Positions 8,273 to 15,840 are shown, counted from the stretch's first letter. The stretch: 20,814 nt of DNA from JANQGH01 sp039819285 (GCA_039819285.1 JBCBSH010000060.1:1-20814); one strand, 5' to 3'. A program made the numbers and translations. Notes: generated by a model not told the origin, from the sequence alone.

Positions 8273-8479
8273 TCACTCCTCGCTCCGTTTGCGCCGCCGC
8301 TCCGTGATGGTCTCGCCGCCGACCAGCCACTGGTCGGGCGGCACATCGTCGAACAGCACATAGACATGTGCGGCATCGCCGCCGCAATGGCGCACGAGAC
8401 TGTCGGTAATCTCTCGTGCCAGCGCCGCCTTTTGTTCCGGGCTGCGGCCCTCCGCCATGGTGACGCGCACGATTGGCAT
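8273..8479 (-). CDS. 4-oxalocrotonate tautomerase family protein
   Basis: A 68-codon gene whose product begins MPIVRVTMAEGRSPEQK. After removal of the initiator methionine, Pro1 is the catalytic base of the tautomerase superfamily. A long helix (EQKAALAREITDSLV) and the strand VYVLFDDVPPDQWLVGG match the usual beta-alpha-beta layout, and length is normal for the small 4-OT class. The C terminus is unusually charged (ERRRKRSEE). AAAGGA six bases upstream of the ATG supports the start. Such proteins shift keto-enol equilibria or dehalogenate unsaturated acids; which one applies here is not known. It lies between the DapA-like gene (gap 48 bases) and the molybdoenzyme (gap 7 bases), so it probably acts on an intermediate of the same pathway. 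Confidence 0.88.
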   Translation of the reverse strand: MPIVRVTMAEGRSPEQKAALAREITDSLVRHCGGDAAHVYVLFDDVPPDQWLVGGETITERRRKRSEE

Positions 8480-8527
8480 CCTGGTTCCTTTCGCTATCGG
8501 ATCGCCCGGTGCAAGCGGCTGCTCGTG

Positions 8528-9463
8528 TCAAGCCGCGAGATCAGGGCGCAGACGCAGGCCGTATTTCTGCTCAAGCCCCAGCTTGGCGACGATATCAAGG
8601 CCGCGCTTCAGCGCCGGGGCATCCAGTGGCTTCAGCGGTTTGCGCAGCGGGCCGGACGGCAGGCCCACGGCCCTCATGAGGCTCTTAATGGCGACCGGGT
8701 TGATCGCCGAGTAGGCGAAATGCAGCATGTCGAGATTGCCCAGATAGGCGGTCTTGAAGTTCTCGGCGTCCTGTGGCCCGGTCCAGGGCTTTGAAATCAC
8801 CGCGAACTCGGCGGGAATGATGTTGCCGGTCATGTTGGCCGTGCCATGCCCGCCCAACGACATGGTCGGCACGACAAGACCCAGATTGGGCGAACAGCAA
8901 CACATGATCGACAGATCGGGCTTGGCGGCGCACATTTGGGCGACCTGGCCGACACGGGTCGTGCTTTCCTTCAAGACGACCATGTTGGGGTGCTTGGCCA
9001 GCTTCAGCATGTCGTCCCAATGCAGGTCGGTCTTGACCCGCGGCGGGTTGTTGTAAAAGCCGATGGCCAGATCGCTGGCGTCGCAGATTTCCTCCACGAA
9101 GTCGACGATGTCGGCATTCGGCGCACAGATGTAAGACGGTGCGGCGATGATCGCCCCGTCGGCCCCCTCGGCCGCGGCATAGCGGACCATGTCGATCGCA
9201 GCCTCGGTGTTGTTGCCCGAACAGCCGTAGTACATCAGCATGCCGTCAGGCCGCATCTTGATCGTTTTGGCAATGATGCTGCGCTTTTCTTCCGGGCTCA
9301 GCATCGAAACCTCGCCGGTCGACCCCATGATCAGGACGGCGCTGGTACCGTGCTGGGCGTGGAAGGCCAACAGGTCGCGAAACCCCTCATAGTCTACACT
9401 TCCATCCTCGTTCATCGGGGTGACGAGGGCGACGAAACTTCCTGTGGGTTTGCGATGGGGCAT
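8528..9463 (-). CDS. DapA/NanA-family lyase (dihydrodipicolinate synthase superfamily)
   Basis: A 311-residue TIM-barrel class I aldolase/lyase. The Schiff-base lysine is K165 in VVLKESTTR and the conserved tyrosine is Y137 in GFYNNPP. The pyruvate carboxylate-binding loop is GSTGE at 47-51. An excellent Shine-Dalgarno (AAAGGAGG, seven bases upstream) fixes the start at 9463. Housekeeping DapA uses pyruvate and aspartate semialdehyde, but many paralogues next to TRAP genes cleave or dehydrate 2-keto sugar acids, hydroxyproline derivatives or sialic acid. Placement 22 bases after the DctM gene, in one operon with transporter, tautomerase and molybdoenzyme, argues for a catabolic role here. Substrate unassigned. 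Confidence 0.9.
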   Translation of the reverse strand: MPHRKPTGSFVALVTPMNEDGSVDYEGFRDLLAFHAQHGTSAVLIMGSTGEVSMLSPEEKRSIIAKTIKMRPDGMLMYYGCSGNNTEAAIDMVRYAAAEGADGAIIAAPSYICAPNADIVDFVEEICDASDLAIGFYNNPPRVKTDLHWDDMLKLAKHPNMVVLKESTTRVGQVAQMCAAKPDLSIMCCCSPNLGLVVPTMSLGGHGTANMTGNIIPAEFAVISKPWTGPQDAENFKTAYLGNLDMLHFAYSAINPVAIKSLMRAVGLPSGPLRKPLKPLDAPALKRGLDIVAKLGLEQKYGLRLRPDLAA

Positions 9464-9485
9464 GCCGCCACCTCCTTTCGGGTGA

Positions 9486-10778
9486 TCAGTTAAACAGATT
9501 GGGAAAAGCGAACTTCGGCCAAGCCAAAATTAGGTCCGGCACGAAGAGTGACAGGATCGCGATGGCGACCGTCAGGCCGACGATCGGCAGAACCGCCAGC
9601 ATCGCCCGACCGAGACTGACCTGGGCAATCTGCGCGGCGATCAGCAGGCATATGCCGTAGGGCGGTGTGATCAGCCCGACCGACAGCACGATGGTCGTCA
9701 AAACGCCCAGATGCACGGGATCGACCTGGGCTTCGGTCCCGATGCCCTGAATGATCGGCAAAAAGATCAGAACCGCCGAGATTGGATTCAACACGGTGCC
9801 GACAAGCAGCAGAAACCCGATGAGCAACAGCATCATGCCTGTCGGGTGCGTCGTGACCGAGCGTATGAAGTCCACCACGATCTCCGCCGCGCCAAGATAG
9901 GCGATCAGCCAGCCGAAGATCCCGGCACCGGCCACGGTGAAGAGCGGCACGGAGAAATCAATGCAGGCCGCCGCCAAGAGGGCGGGCAGGGTGCGCAGCG
10001 GCACGTCGCGATAGAAGATAAAGGTCAGGATCAGCGCCCACAGCACCGCCGAAATGGCGGCCTCGGTGGGGGTGAAGAAACCGGTGATGACCCCGCCGAG
10101 CACGAAAACCGGGATCAGCATGGCGGCCATCCCGCGCGTTGTCGCCCGGCCCAGGGCCTTGAGGCCCGGAAACGGAATGGCGGGATAGTCGTTTCGCAGG
10201 GCCATGAGATAGGTGTAGCCCATCATGGCCAGCGCGATGGTCACGCCGGGAACCACGCCGCCGAGAAACAGCGCCCCAATCGAGACATTTCCGAAGGCGC
10301 CATAGACGATCAGGATGATCGATGGCGGGATGATAACCCCCAGCGTCGAGGACGCCGCCGTCAGTGCCGCCGCGAAGGCCGGCGAATAGCCCGCCTTCTT
10401 CATCGCCGGTATCAGGATCGATCCGACCGAGGCGGTGTCGGCCGCCGCTGACCCCGACAGAGATGCGAACACCATCGAGACGAAGACGTTCACGTGGCCG
10501 AGCCCGCCTCTTATATGCCCGACCGTCGCGTTCGACAGGGCGAGCAGTCGATTGGTGATCGACCCGGCATTGAGGATGCGGCCGAGAAACATGAAAAACG
10601 GCACCGCCAGAAGGGTGAAGCTGTCAATGTTGCGGTACATCTGGTTGATGACTGACGTCAGCGGCAGATCCTCGACCAAAAGCACGATGATCGACGACAG
10701 GATCAGCGAAAACCCGACATTGACCCGAAAAGCGACCAGCACGAAAAACCCGCCGATCAGAAGCAGCAATGGGTTCAT
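9486..10778 (-). CDS. TRAP transporter large permease (DctM family)
   Basis: A 430-residue, almost wholly hydrophobic inner-membrane protein with about eleven to twelve predicted membrane segments. It begins MNPLLLLIGGFFVLVAFRVNVGF and contains the DctM hallmarks GSAAADTASVGSILIPAMKKAGY and the following ALTAASSTLGVIIPPSI, as well as FFTPTEAAISAV and GLITPPYGICL. DctM forms the sodium-driven transport channel together with DctQ. The start at 10778 is chosen because its ATG overlaps the DctQ stop (ATGA at 10775-10778), a usual arrangement in TRAP operons. A longer frame reaching to 11084 lies inside the DctQ gene and adds non-membrane, arginine-rich sequence. The downstream neighbour is the DapA-like gene. 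Confidence 0.93.
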   Translation of the reverse strand: MNPLLLLIGGFFVLVAFRVNVGFSLILSSIIVLLVEDLPLTSVINQMYRNIDSFTLLAVPFFMFLGRILNAGSITNRLLALSNATVGHIRGGLGHVNVFVSMVFASLSGSAAADTASVGSILIPAMKKAGYSPAFAAALTAASSTLGVIIPPSIILIVYGAFGNVSIGALFLGGVVPGVTIALAMMGYTYLMALRNDYPAIPFPGLKALGRATTRGMAAMLIPVFVLGGVITGFFTPTEAAISAVLWALILTFIFYRDVPLRTLPALLAAACIDFSVPLFTVAGAGIFGWLIAYLGAAEIVVDFIRSVTTHPTGMMLLLIGFLLLVGTVLNPISAVLIFLPIIQGIGTEAQVDPVHLGVLTTIVLSVGLITPPYGICLLIAAQIAQVSLGRAMLAVLPIVGLTVAIAILSLFVPDLILAWPKFAFPNLFN

Positions 10779-11242
10779 CGCGAGAGGCCCCGGGACAGCC
10801 GCGCGATCACGCGTTCGGCCAGAAACAGTGCCATCAGTCCGCCCGAGATCGGGATCGAGACGAAGAACCACAGCTCCGATATGCCCAGCGACGGGTTCGT
10901 GCGCAACGTCGCGCGCTCGGTCATATCGATGCCGTAGAAGAACAGAACGCCGATCACGATGACCCCGGCGACAAACGCGACGTAGCGTGGAACCTGCGCC
11001 GCGAGGCCGGCCGCGGGCCAGAGGTTGACCTCGTAATGCGCGCCCCGGCGGAACGCGATGGCGGCGCCCAGGAAGATGCACCACGCAAACAGCAGCTGCG
11101 CCAGATCCAGGGTCCAGATCATCGGCACCTGCAAGACATTGCGGGCGAGAACCTGCAGGCCGACCACGCCGACCAGCGCGGCGAAGGCCAGCGTCAGCAC
11201 GGTCACGACAACCCGTTCAACGACGTCGTTGATTGCCCGCAT
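10775..11242 (-). CDS. TRAP transporter small permease (DctQ family)
   Basis: A 155-residue protein with four hydrophobic helices (about residues 10-33, 45-65, 87-108, 125-145). It carries the DctQ signatures VGLQVLARNVL, WTLDLAQLLFAWCIFLGAAIAFRRGAHYEV and GISELWFFVSIPISGGLMAL. It associates with DctM in the inner membrane and is needed for TRAP uptake. The ribosome-binding site is weak (GGCGG-like), consistent with lower expression than the binding protein upstream. Its stop overlaps the DctM start by four bases. Confidence 0.9.
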   Translation of the reverse strand: MRAINDVVERVVVTVLTLAFAALVGVVGLQVLARNVLQVPMIWTLDLAQLLFAWCIFLGAAIAFRRGAHYEVNLWPAAGLAAQVPRYVAFVAGVIVIGVLFFYGIDMTERATLRTNPSLGISELWFFVSIPISGGLMALFLAERVIARLSRGLSR

Positions 11243-11297
11243 ACGAATGTGCCGCCGGTAATGGGGACCCGCGCCCGGCCCCCACGCACCGTTGGAT
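11243..11297 (-). promoter_or_regulatory. Imperfect hairpin in the second dctP-dctQ gap
   Basis: The 55-base gap holds tgggg at 11262-11266 facing cccca at 11280-11284, with two further inner G-C pairs after one mismatch and an outer gtgc/gcac pair set (11249-11252 and 11286-11289). No U-run follows. Its position between binding-protein and small-permease genes equals that of the stronger hairpin at 335-365, so a role in differential mRNA stability is possible. The pairing is less perfect, so this is a weaker call. Confidence 0.35.
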
Positions 11298-12299
11298 TTA
11301 GTTGTCGGCGAAGAGTGCGTCCTGTGCCGGCTCCAGCTCCATATCGGTCACGAGCGAGGCCTGCAGATCCGTCAGCCTGTCCTGGAACTCCGTGATGTCG
11401 GGATAGGTGACGGTCACGCCATTTTCGCTCTGCAGCGTGTCGACCAATTCGGTTTCATACATTCTCGCCTGCTCGATCCCGTAGGCGGAGGCCTCGGCCG
11501 CGACTTCCAGGAACATCGCCTTCTGCTCGTCCGACAGCCGGTTCCAAGCCCGGTCGCTCATCGAGATATGATTGACCTGAATGGTATGGCCGGTCATCGC
11601 GAGATACGGCGCGACCTCGTAGAGCCTTGAACCCGAATAGCCTGCGATCGAGCTTTCAAGCCCGTCGGCGACGCCGGTCTGGATCGCACCGTAAAGCTCG
11701 CCCCAGGCCACGCTGACCGGCAGGGTGCCAAGCTCGGCCCAGGTCTCTGAAATCATGGGCGAGGGCGGCGTGCGCATCTGCATGCCTTCGATATCGGCCA
11801 GCGATTCCACTGGACCGATCCTGTTCGACATGTTCCGTGTTCCCGATCCGCCAAGGGCCAGAAGCTGCATGTCAAGCCCGCGATCGGCATAGACGTCGCG
11901 GAAGTAGGCCTCTGCCGGCGTGCCCGGACCAACGCGCGCCATCAGATCGTCTAGGCCCCCGAACATGTAGGGGATGGAAAAGATCTGATATTCCGGCACT
12001 TGCCTTGTGGCGTTGTTTGTCGAGCTGATCATGAGATCGATGGTGCCCAAGCCCATCTCGCCGATGACCGACGGATCGTCGCCAAGCTGCGCGGCATTGA
12101 ACAGTTGGATCTCGATCTCGCCGTTCGTCCGTTCGGCGATCTGCTCGCCCATAAAGGCGGCCATGTCGTTGTAGGGATGCGGGTCTTGCACCAGCGTATG
12201 CAGGCGCAAGGTCGTCTCCTGCGCAAAGGCCGACACGGAAAGGCCGAGACTGGCGATGCAGGCGGCGGCAATCGTCTTTGGGTAACGCGTCATGGTCAT
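11298..12299 (-). CDS. TRAP transporter substrate-binding protein (DctP family)
   Basis: A 333-residue periplasmic receptor with a signal peptide (MTMTRYPKT, hydrophobic AAACIASLGLSVS, cleavage at SAFA|QE near residue 26). The mature domain begins TTLRLHTLVQDPHPYNDMA and shows FNAAQLGDDPSVIGEMGLGTIDLM, then ADIEGMQMRTPPS with R176 at the ligand-carboxylate arginine position and GAIQTGVADGLESSI. Start is supported by AAAGGA upstream of MTMTR. It is the first structural gene of the second TRAP operon. It differs clearly from the binding protein at 372-1433, so the two systems are expected to take up different compounds. The shared MTMT N terminus is part of the signal peptide only. Confidence 0.92.
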   Translation of the reverse strand: MTMTRYPKTIAAACIASLGLSVSAFAQETTLRLHTLVQDPHPYNDMAAFMGEQIAERTNGEIEIQLFNAAQLGDDPSVIGEMGLGTIDLMISSTNNATRQVPEYQIFSIPYMFGGLDDLMARVGPGTPAEAYFRDVYADRGLDMQLLALGGSGTRNMSNRIGPVESLADIEGMQMRTPPSPMISETWAELGTLPVSVAWGELYGAIQTGVADGLESSIAGYSGSRLYEVAPYLAMTGHTIQVNHISMSDRAWNRLSDEQKAMFLEVAAEASAYGIEQARMYETELVDTLQSENGVTVTYPDITEFQDRLTDLQASLVTDMELEPAQDALFADN

Positions 12300-12380
12300 C
12301 CTTTCTGTTCGTTTTTTGGGGGCTTAGCAAAGCAGTCGCATCGATCCGCGTGTGTTCTCAAATCACAAATTGGTATCGAT
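12300..12380 (-). promoter_or_regulatory. Upstream region of the second TRAP operon with a LysR-type box
   Basis: These 81 bases lie between the regulator stop and the binding-protein start. At 12362-12376 the sequence atcac-aaatt-ggtat fits the T-N11-A pattern with partial dyad symmetry that LysR-type regulators bind. No clear -35/-10 pair was found. An AAAGGA ribosome-binding site precedes the start codon. Binding by the adjacent regulator is inferred from proximity. Confidence 0.35.
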
Positions 12381-13304
12381 TCATGACACAATGCTATGGA
12401 TAGAGGGAATCTGTTCGTCGAGAACCCGCCGCGCGATGTCGGCCGACTGCGACGCCAAAGCCGAGGGGCGCAGGCCAGACGGCCTGATCATCTTGACCCG
12501 AAATCCGATCTTCTCCGCCAGTGGACGGATCGCGACCTTGGGCGAGGCCAGCGTGCTTGCGGTGAACGCATCGATAATCGTGATGCCAAGACCGTGCTCG
12601 GCCAGCCGGAAGGCCACATAGGACGGCTGCGCTGTGACCCGTATCTTCGGACGGACATCCGCGGCGAGGAACATCTGCTCCACCTGCCGTGCGGTGCGGG
12701 TATCAAACGAAAGCAGCACGGCCTCGTTGTCGGCAAAGTCGCGCGCTTCGATCTGCGGCTTGGTGCTCAGGGGGTGGTCGGCCCGCATGACGCAGACACA
12801 GTCGACCGTCCATGAACTCAGCACCTCTAGATCGGCGCGCGCCTCGTCGAGATGCGCCAGCCCGATGTCAAACCGCCCGGCGGCGACCAGATCGGCGATC
12901 CGAGGTGCGGTATGAACGTCAAGCGTCACCTGCGCCTTGGGGAAGGTCGTAACGATCCCCTCTATGATCAGCTGTGCCAGCGACAGGGCGACAGCCGGCA
13001 TGACCGATAGCCGCAGCGTCCCCTGGCGACCCTCGCGGATCGCGTTTGCGCTGGCATCCAACCGGTCGAGCCCGTTGAAGAAGCCATCGACGTCACGCAG
13101 GAAAAACTGAGCCTCGGGCGTGGGCACCAGCCCTCGTCCTTCGCGGTCGAACAGCAGAAAGCCGATCTTTTGCTCCAGGCTCGATACGAGCCGGCTGACC
13201 GCCGGCTGCGAGATGTTCAGCGCCTCGGCCGCACGTTGTGAACCGCCATACACCATGACGGCGCGAAACGCTTCAACTTGCCGGGCGGTAATCACCGATC
13301 CCAT
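12381..13304 (-). CDS. LysR family transcriptional regulator
   Basis: A 307-residue LysR-type regulator. The winged helix-turn-helix spans about residues 5-65, with ITARQVEAFRAVM, then the recognition region AAEALNISQPAVSRLVSSLEQKIGFLLFDREGRG. The effector-binding domain follows (GTLRLSVMPAVALSLAQLI at about 94-112 through GLGITIIDAF). These proteins usually sense a pathway metabolite and activate neighbouring genes. It is encoded upstream of, and in the same direction as, the TRAP-DapA-tautomerase-molybdoenzyme operon, which is its likely target; control of the pfa-type genes on its other side is also possible. Start MGSVITARQ at 13304 is preferred (AGGTGG nine bases upstream). An in-frame ATG at 13340 would add 12 residues outside the usual domain. 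Confidence 0.88.
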   Translation of the reverse strand: MGSVITARQVEAFRAVMVYGGSQRAAEALNISQPAVSRLVSSLEQKIGFLLFDREGRGLVPTPEAQFFLRDVDGFFNGLDRLDASANAIREGRQGTLRLSVMPAVALSLAQLIIEGIVTTFPKAQVTLDVHTAPRIADLVAAGRFDIGLAHLDEARADLEVLSSWTVDCVCVMRADHPLSTKPQIEARDFADNEAVLLSFDTRTARQVEQMFLAADVRPKIRVTAQPSYVAFRLAEHGLGITIIDAFTASTLASPKVAIRPLAEKIGFRVKMIRPSGLRPSALASQSADIARRVLDEQIPSIHSIVS

Positions 13305-13736
13305 CCATTTGGGCCACCTGCCCACGGCACGCGGGGCCAAGCGTAGTCTGCACGAAGGATGGTCATCGGGTTAGTATTCGTGGTCCCACCCGCGCTGGCA
13401 AGCGCCGGAAGGTCATCTGAGCATCTGACGCGCAATGGGCTGCCGAACCGCGACTTCAGAGTACTGTCGACGTGGGTTCGACGAGACTGTTCGCCCGTGA
13501 GTCTCAAGGTCTGCTCAAAAGACTTCCCTCGGGCTTGCGACAACTGTGACCAAAATCCGGCCCGCGCCTGCACCTTGGCGAGATGGTCATCCGGGTCTTG
13601 GTCAAGCACTTCCATCTTTGGCCGGCCGCCGACGCGGACGAAACATGCCACGGTTCAGATCGCGCGGCTCAGCGCAATGCTCCCTCTCGATGGGGCTGCC
13701 GCCTCAATGATCACATCAAGAAAACTTGAGAAGTGA

Positions 13737-13764
13737 TGAGTCAAGCGCTTTGAAGCTTGACTCA
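13737..13764 (+). promoter_or_regulatory. Perfect 10-bp inverted repeat, candidate operator/promoter of the pfa-type operon
   Basis: tgagtcaagc (13737-13746) is repeated inverted as gcttgactca (13755-13764) with an 8-base spacer. It is followed by AT-rich sequence, unusual in this GC-rich window. The right arm contains TTGACT (13757-13762), a plausible -35. TTAACT at 13781-13786 lies 18 bases on and TATATT at 13774-13779 only 11 bases on, so the -10 is uncertain. No U-run follows on either strand, which argues against a terminator. A dimeric repressor site overlapping a promoter is the simplest reading. Confidence 0.45.
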
Positions 13765-13828
13765 ATAATAACCTATATTCTTAACTAAACTATCACTGCA
13801 CGTTTAGCGTGCTATCTAAAAAGGCGAA

Positions 13829-13900
13829 ATGTGCAGGAGCAGGGCAGACGCAGAGATGTTGCGCGCGGACTGGGCGACGGACTCGCTAATGCAGGCTTGA
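13829..13900 (+). CDS. Possible short leader peptide (23 residues)
   Basis: ATG at 13829 opens a 23-codon frame that ends TGA at 13898-13900, preceded by AAAAAGG about five bases upstream. The product begins MCRSRADAE, with no repeated codon that would suggest classical attenuation. It lies in the leader upstream of the pfaD-like gene. It may be fortuitous; no family is recognised. Confidence 0.15.
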   Translation: MCRSRADAEMLRADWATDSLMQA

Positions 13901-14063
13901 GTTGGCTGGCCGGGCTTTGACGGCGCCCGTCGTCAACTCGATGCCGGCCTAGATAACGGATTGAGTTTCACCAGCGCCGGCGTCGTTGCACACCAAATCC
14001 CGGCGATTTGGCGTTCGAGAGATTATGGAGCGCGGTTTTCGCGCACAAGGGAAGAAGTCGAGA

Positions 14064-15824
14064 ATGCTTGGTGGAAACAACACCGCAGCAGTCAATGGCA
14101 TTGCCAAACCGGGCATCCCCGGTGGCCAAGAGACTGTCGATGCCGATGGCATGCGACCCAGCCATCGATATGGCAATAAAGGCAGCAATACGAATGGGCT
14201 GAGCGACGCCGGGCTTGATCGGCCGGCGCAACATCTGCCCCAAGCATCTGAAGATGCCAGCCTTCTTGACGTCCGACAGCCAGTTGGCGTCTTCAGTTCG
14301 ATCCGTGGACGCTACGGGAAAGTGCTGTCAGAGCCGGTATCCACAAAAGCACCGAACCCAACGGTGGGCTACCGCGATGACGAAGACAGCGGTTCTCCCC
14401 TCATCGCCATGCTTCCGCCGGTCTATCCGGAATGGCTCGGCACACGGCGTTTCACCACCTTTCACGGCAGCCGCTTCCCCTATGTTGTCGGCGCGATGGC
14501 AAGAGGAATTGCGACCTCTCAAATGGTCGTGGAGGCTGCCAAGAACGGACTCATCGGCTTCTTCGGTGCCGCAGGGCTTCGACCGCCGGTTATTGCCCAG
14601 GCGATTGATGAGATTGAGGCAGGCATTCCGGCGGGTGCGCCCTGGGGATCCAACCTAATCCACACGCCTGATCGCCCAGAGCGTGAACGGGACACGGTTG
14701 ATCTCTATCTGGAGCGCTCTGTTCGACGGGTCTCGGCCTCCGCTTTCATGGCCCTTTCGCCAGACATCGTCCGGTATTCGGCACGCGGCATAACAGTCAC
14801 CGCATCCGGCGAGATTGAGCGCAAGAACCATGTCTTTGCAAAGATCTCGCGGCCTGAAGTGGCCGCCCATTTCCTGGCGCCACCGCCAGCGGACCTGTTG
14901 AGGGACCTGGCTGCGGCCGGCGAGATCACCGAGGCGCAGGCTGATCACCAAAGCAAGTTGCCGGTCGCTGAGGACATCACCGTCGAAGCTGACTCAGGGG
15001 GGCATACGGACAACAGACCGTTGGCGGCCCTCTTCCCGATCATCGCCGCCCAGCGCGATCACCATGCGGCGAAACACGGCTACACCCGCCCGATCAGGCT
15101 CGGGGCCGCTGGCGGCATCGGCACGCCGCACGCGGTTGCCGCCGCATTTCAGCTCGGTGCCGACTACGTCCTGACGGGATCGATCAACCAGGCGGCGGTG
15201 GAGTCCGGGCTGTCGGAAGACGGTCGCGCCATGTTGGCGGATTGCAGCGTGGCGGATGTGATGATGGCCCCTGCGGCCGACATGTTCGAACGGGGCACCA
15301 AGGTTCAGGTGTTGAAGAAGGGCACCCTGTTTCCGGTCAAGGCCCAAAGGCTCTACGAGATTTATCGCAAGAACGACGCCTTCGACACGGTCCCGGCCAA
15401 GGACCGCGCCTGGCTTGAGAGTCAGGTCTTCGCAGGCAGCTATGCCGATGCCTGGGCGCGCACGCGGGATTACAAGGCGACGTCAAATCCCGCTCTCGCG
15501 GCCAAGGCCGACAACGATCCCAAACTTCAACTGGCCATGATCTTTCGGCGCTTCTTGTTTATGGCTTCGCGCTGGGCCTGCGACGGCAACAGCGATCGGC
15601 GCGCGGACTATCAGATTTGGTGCGGACCCGCCATGGGGTCGTTCAATGACTGGGTTCGCGGCTCGTTTCTAGAGGCACCGGAAAGCAGAACCGTCGGGCA
15701 GATCGCGCTGAATCTTCTTTGGGGCGCCTGCATCGCCACGCGGGTCCAGCATTTGCGGGTCGCCGGCATCGACGTGCCGGATCGACAAAATGTGTGGTCG
15801 CCGAAGCGCATAGCGCTCGGATAA
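14064..15824 (+). CDS. pfaD: PfaD-type flavin-dependent enoyl reductase of a PUFA/secondary-lipid synthase
   Basis: A 586-residue homologue of PfaD, the FMN-dependent, TIM-barrel enoyl reductase that acts in trans on ACP-bound chains made by PfaA-C-type synthases. The match is clear along the whole domain: YVVGAMARGIATSQMV, IGFFGAAGLRPP, GSNLIHTP, VSASAFMALSPDIVRY, then the signature EADSGGHTDNRPL (from residue 308, H314), LGAAGGIGTPHA, LTGSINQAAVESG, MMAPAADMFERGTKVQVLKKGTLFP (in sections) and YQIWCGPAMGSFNDWV near the C terminus. The start at 14064 has GGGAAG nine bases upstream. An upstream ATG at 13986 and downstream ones (for example 14151) remain possible, as the first 60 or so residues are not family-like and rich in Gly/Asn. 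The next gene starts 16 bases after the stop, so the two form an operon. In the classical pfaABCDE order pfaD comes last; here it is first. Confidence 0.9.
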   Translation: MLGGNNTAAVNGIAKPGIPGGQETVDADGMRPSHRYGNKGSNTNGLSDAGLDRPAQHLPQASEDASLLDVRQPVGVFSSIRGRYGKVLSEPVSTKAPNPTVGYRDDEDSGSPLIAMLPPVYPEWLGTRRFTTFHGSRFPYVVGAMARGIATSQMVVEAAKNGLIGFFGAAGLRPPVIAQAIDEIEAGIPAGAPWGSNLIHTPDRPERERDTVDLYLERSVRRVSASAFMALSPDIVRYSARGITVTASGEIERKNHVFAKISRPEVAAHFLAPPPADLLRDLAAAGEITEAQADHQSKLPVAEDITVEADSGGHTDNRPLAALFPIIAAQRDHHAAKHGYTRPIRLGAAGGIGTPHAVAAAFQLGADYVLTGSINQAAVESGLSEDGRAMLADCSVADVMMAPAADMFERGTKVQVLKKGTLFPVKAQRLYEIYRKNDAFDTVPAKDRAWLESQVFAGSYADAWARTRDYKATSNPALAAKADNDPKLQLAMIFRRFLFMASRWACDGNSDRRADYQIWCGPAMGSFNDWVRGSFLEAPESRTVGQIALNLLWGACIATRVQHLRVAGIDVPDRQNVWSPKRIALG

Positions 15825-15840
15825 TTCAAGGGGTTACAAG

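Larger units (their letters stand above)
13305..14063. other. 759-base intergenic region between the regulator and the pfaD-like gene
   Basis: This stretch has no recognisable protein gene. Short frames at 13359-13736 (plus), 13292-13651 (minus) and 13949-14243 (minus) have no known motif. It contains an AT-rich patch at about 13737-13800 with an inverted repeat, a 23-codon candidate leader frame at 13829-13900, and possible hairpins (ttgacg/cgtcaa at 13917-13936; cgatgccgg with ccggcgtcg at 13939-13985). It must hold the divergent promoters for the regulator and the pfa-type operon. It may also be the junction between the catabolic locus and an acquired lipid-synthase locus. Confidence 0.5.

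Noticed and set aside
8266..8376. A 37-residue N-terminal extension (possible export signal) of the molybdoenzyme
   Set aside because: The extra sequence lies inside the tautomerase gene, has no twin-arginine signal with a hydrophobic core, and the GTG at 8265 begins directly at the conserved domain.
10779..11084. Longer start for the DctM permease
   Set aside because: The added part is encoded inside the DctQ gene in another frame, is arginine-rich and not membrane-like; the ATGA overlap start at 10778 begins with the normal first helix.
13292..13651. 119-codon minus-strand frame upstream of the regulator, and the opposite 125-codon plus-strand frame at 13359-13736
   Set aside because: No recognisable motif in either frame, mutual overlap, and no convincing ribosome-binding site. 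They probably reflect GC-rich chance frames; a decayed mobile element cannot be shown.
13737..13764. Reading the 10-bp inverted repeat as a rho-independent terminator
   Set aside because: No run of T follows on either strand and the stem is not GC-rich; an operator or promoter element fits better.
13949..14243. Two short minus-strand frames across the start of the pfaD-like gene
   Set aside because: They overlap the well-supported start of the plus-strand gene and show no conserved motif, so they were not called as transposase remnants.
14985..15020. Treating the enoyl reductase as a nitronate monooxygenase or trans-AT polyketide reductase
   Set aside because: The EADSGGHTDNR signature and C-terminal YQIWCGPAMGSFN are PfaD-like along the whole length, and the next gene is a PfaA type with its own acyltransferase, so a trans-AT system is not indicated.
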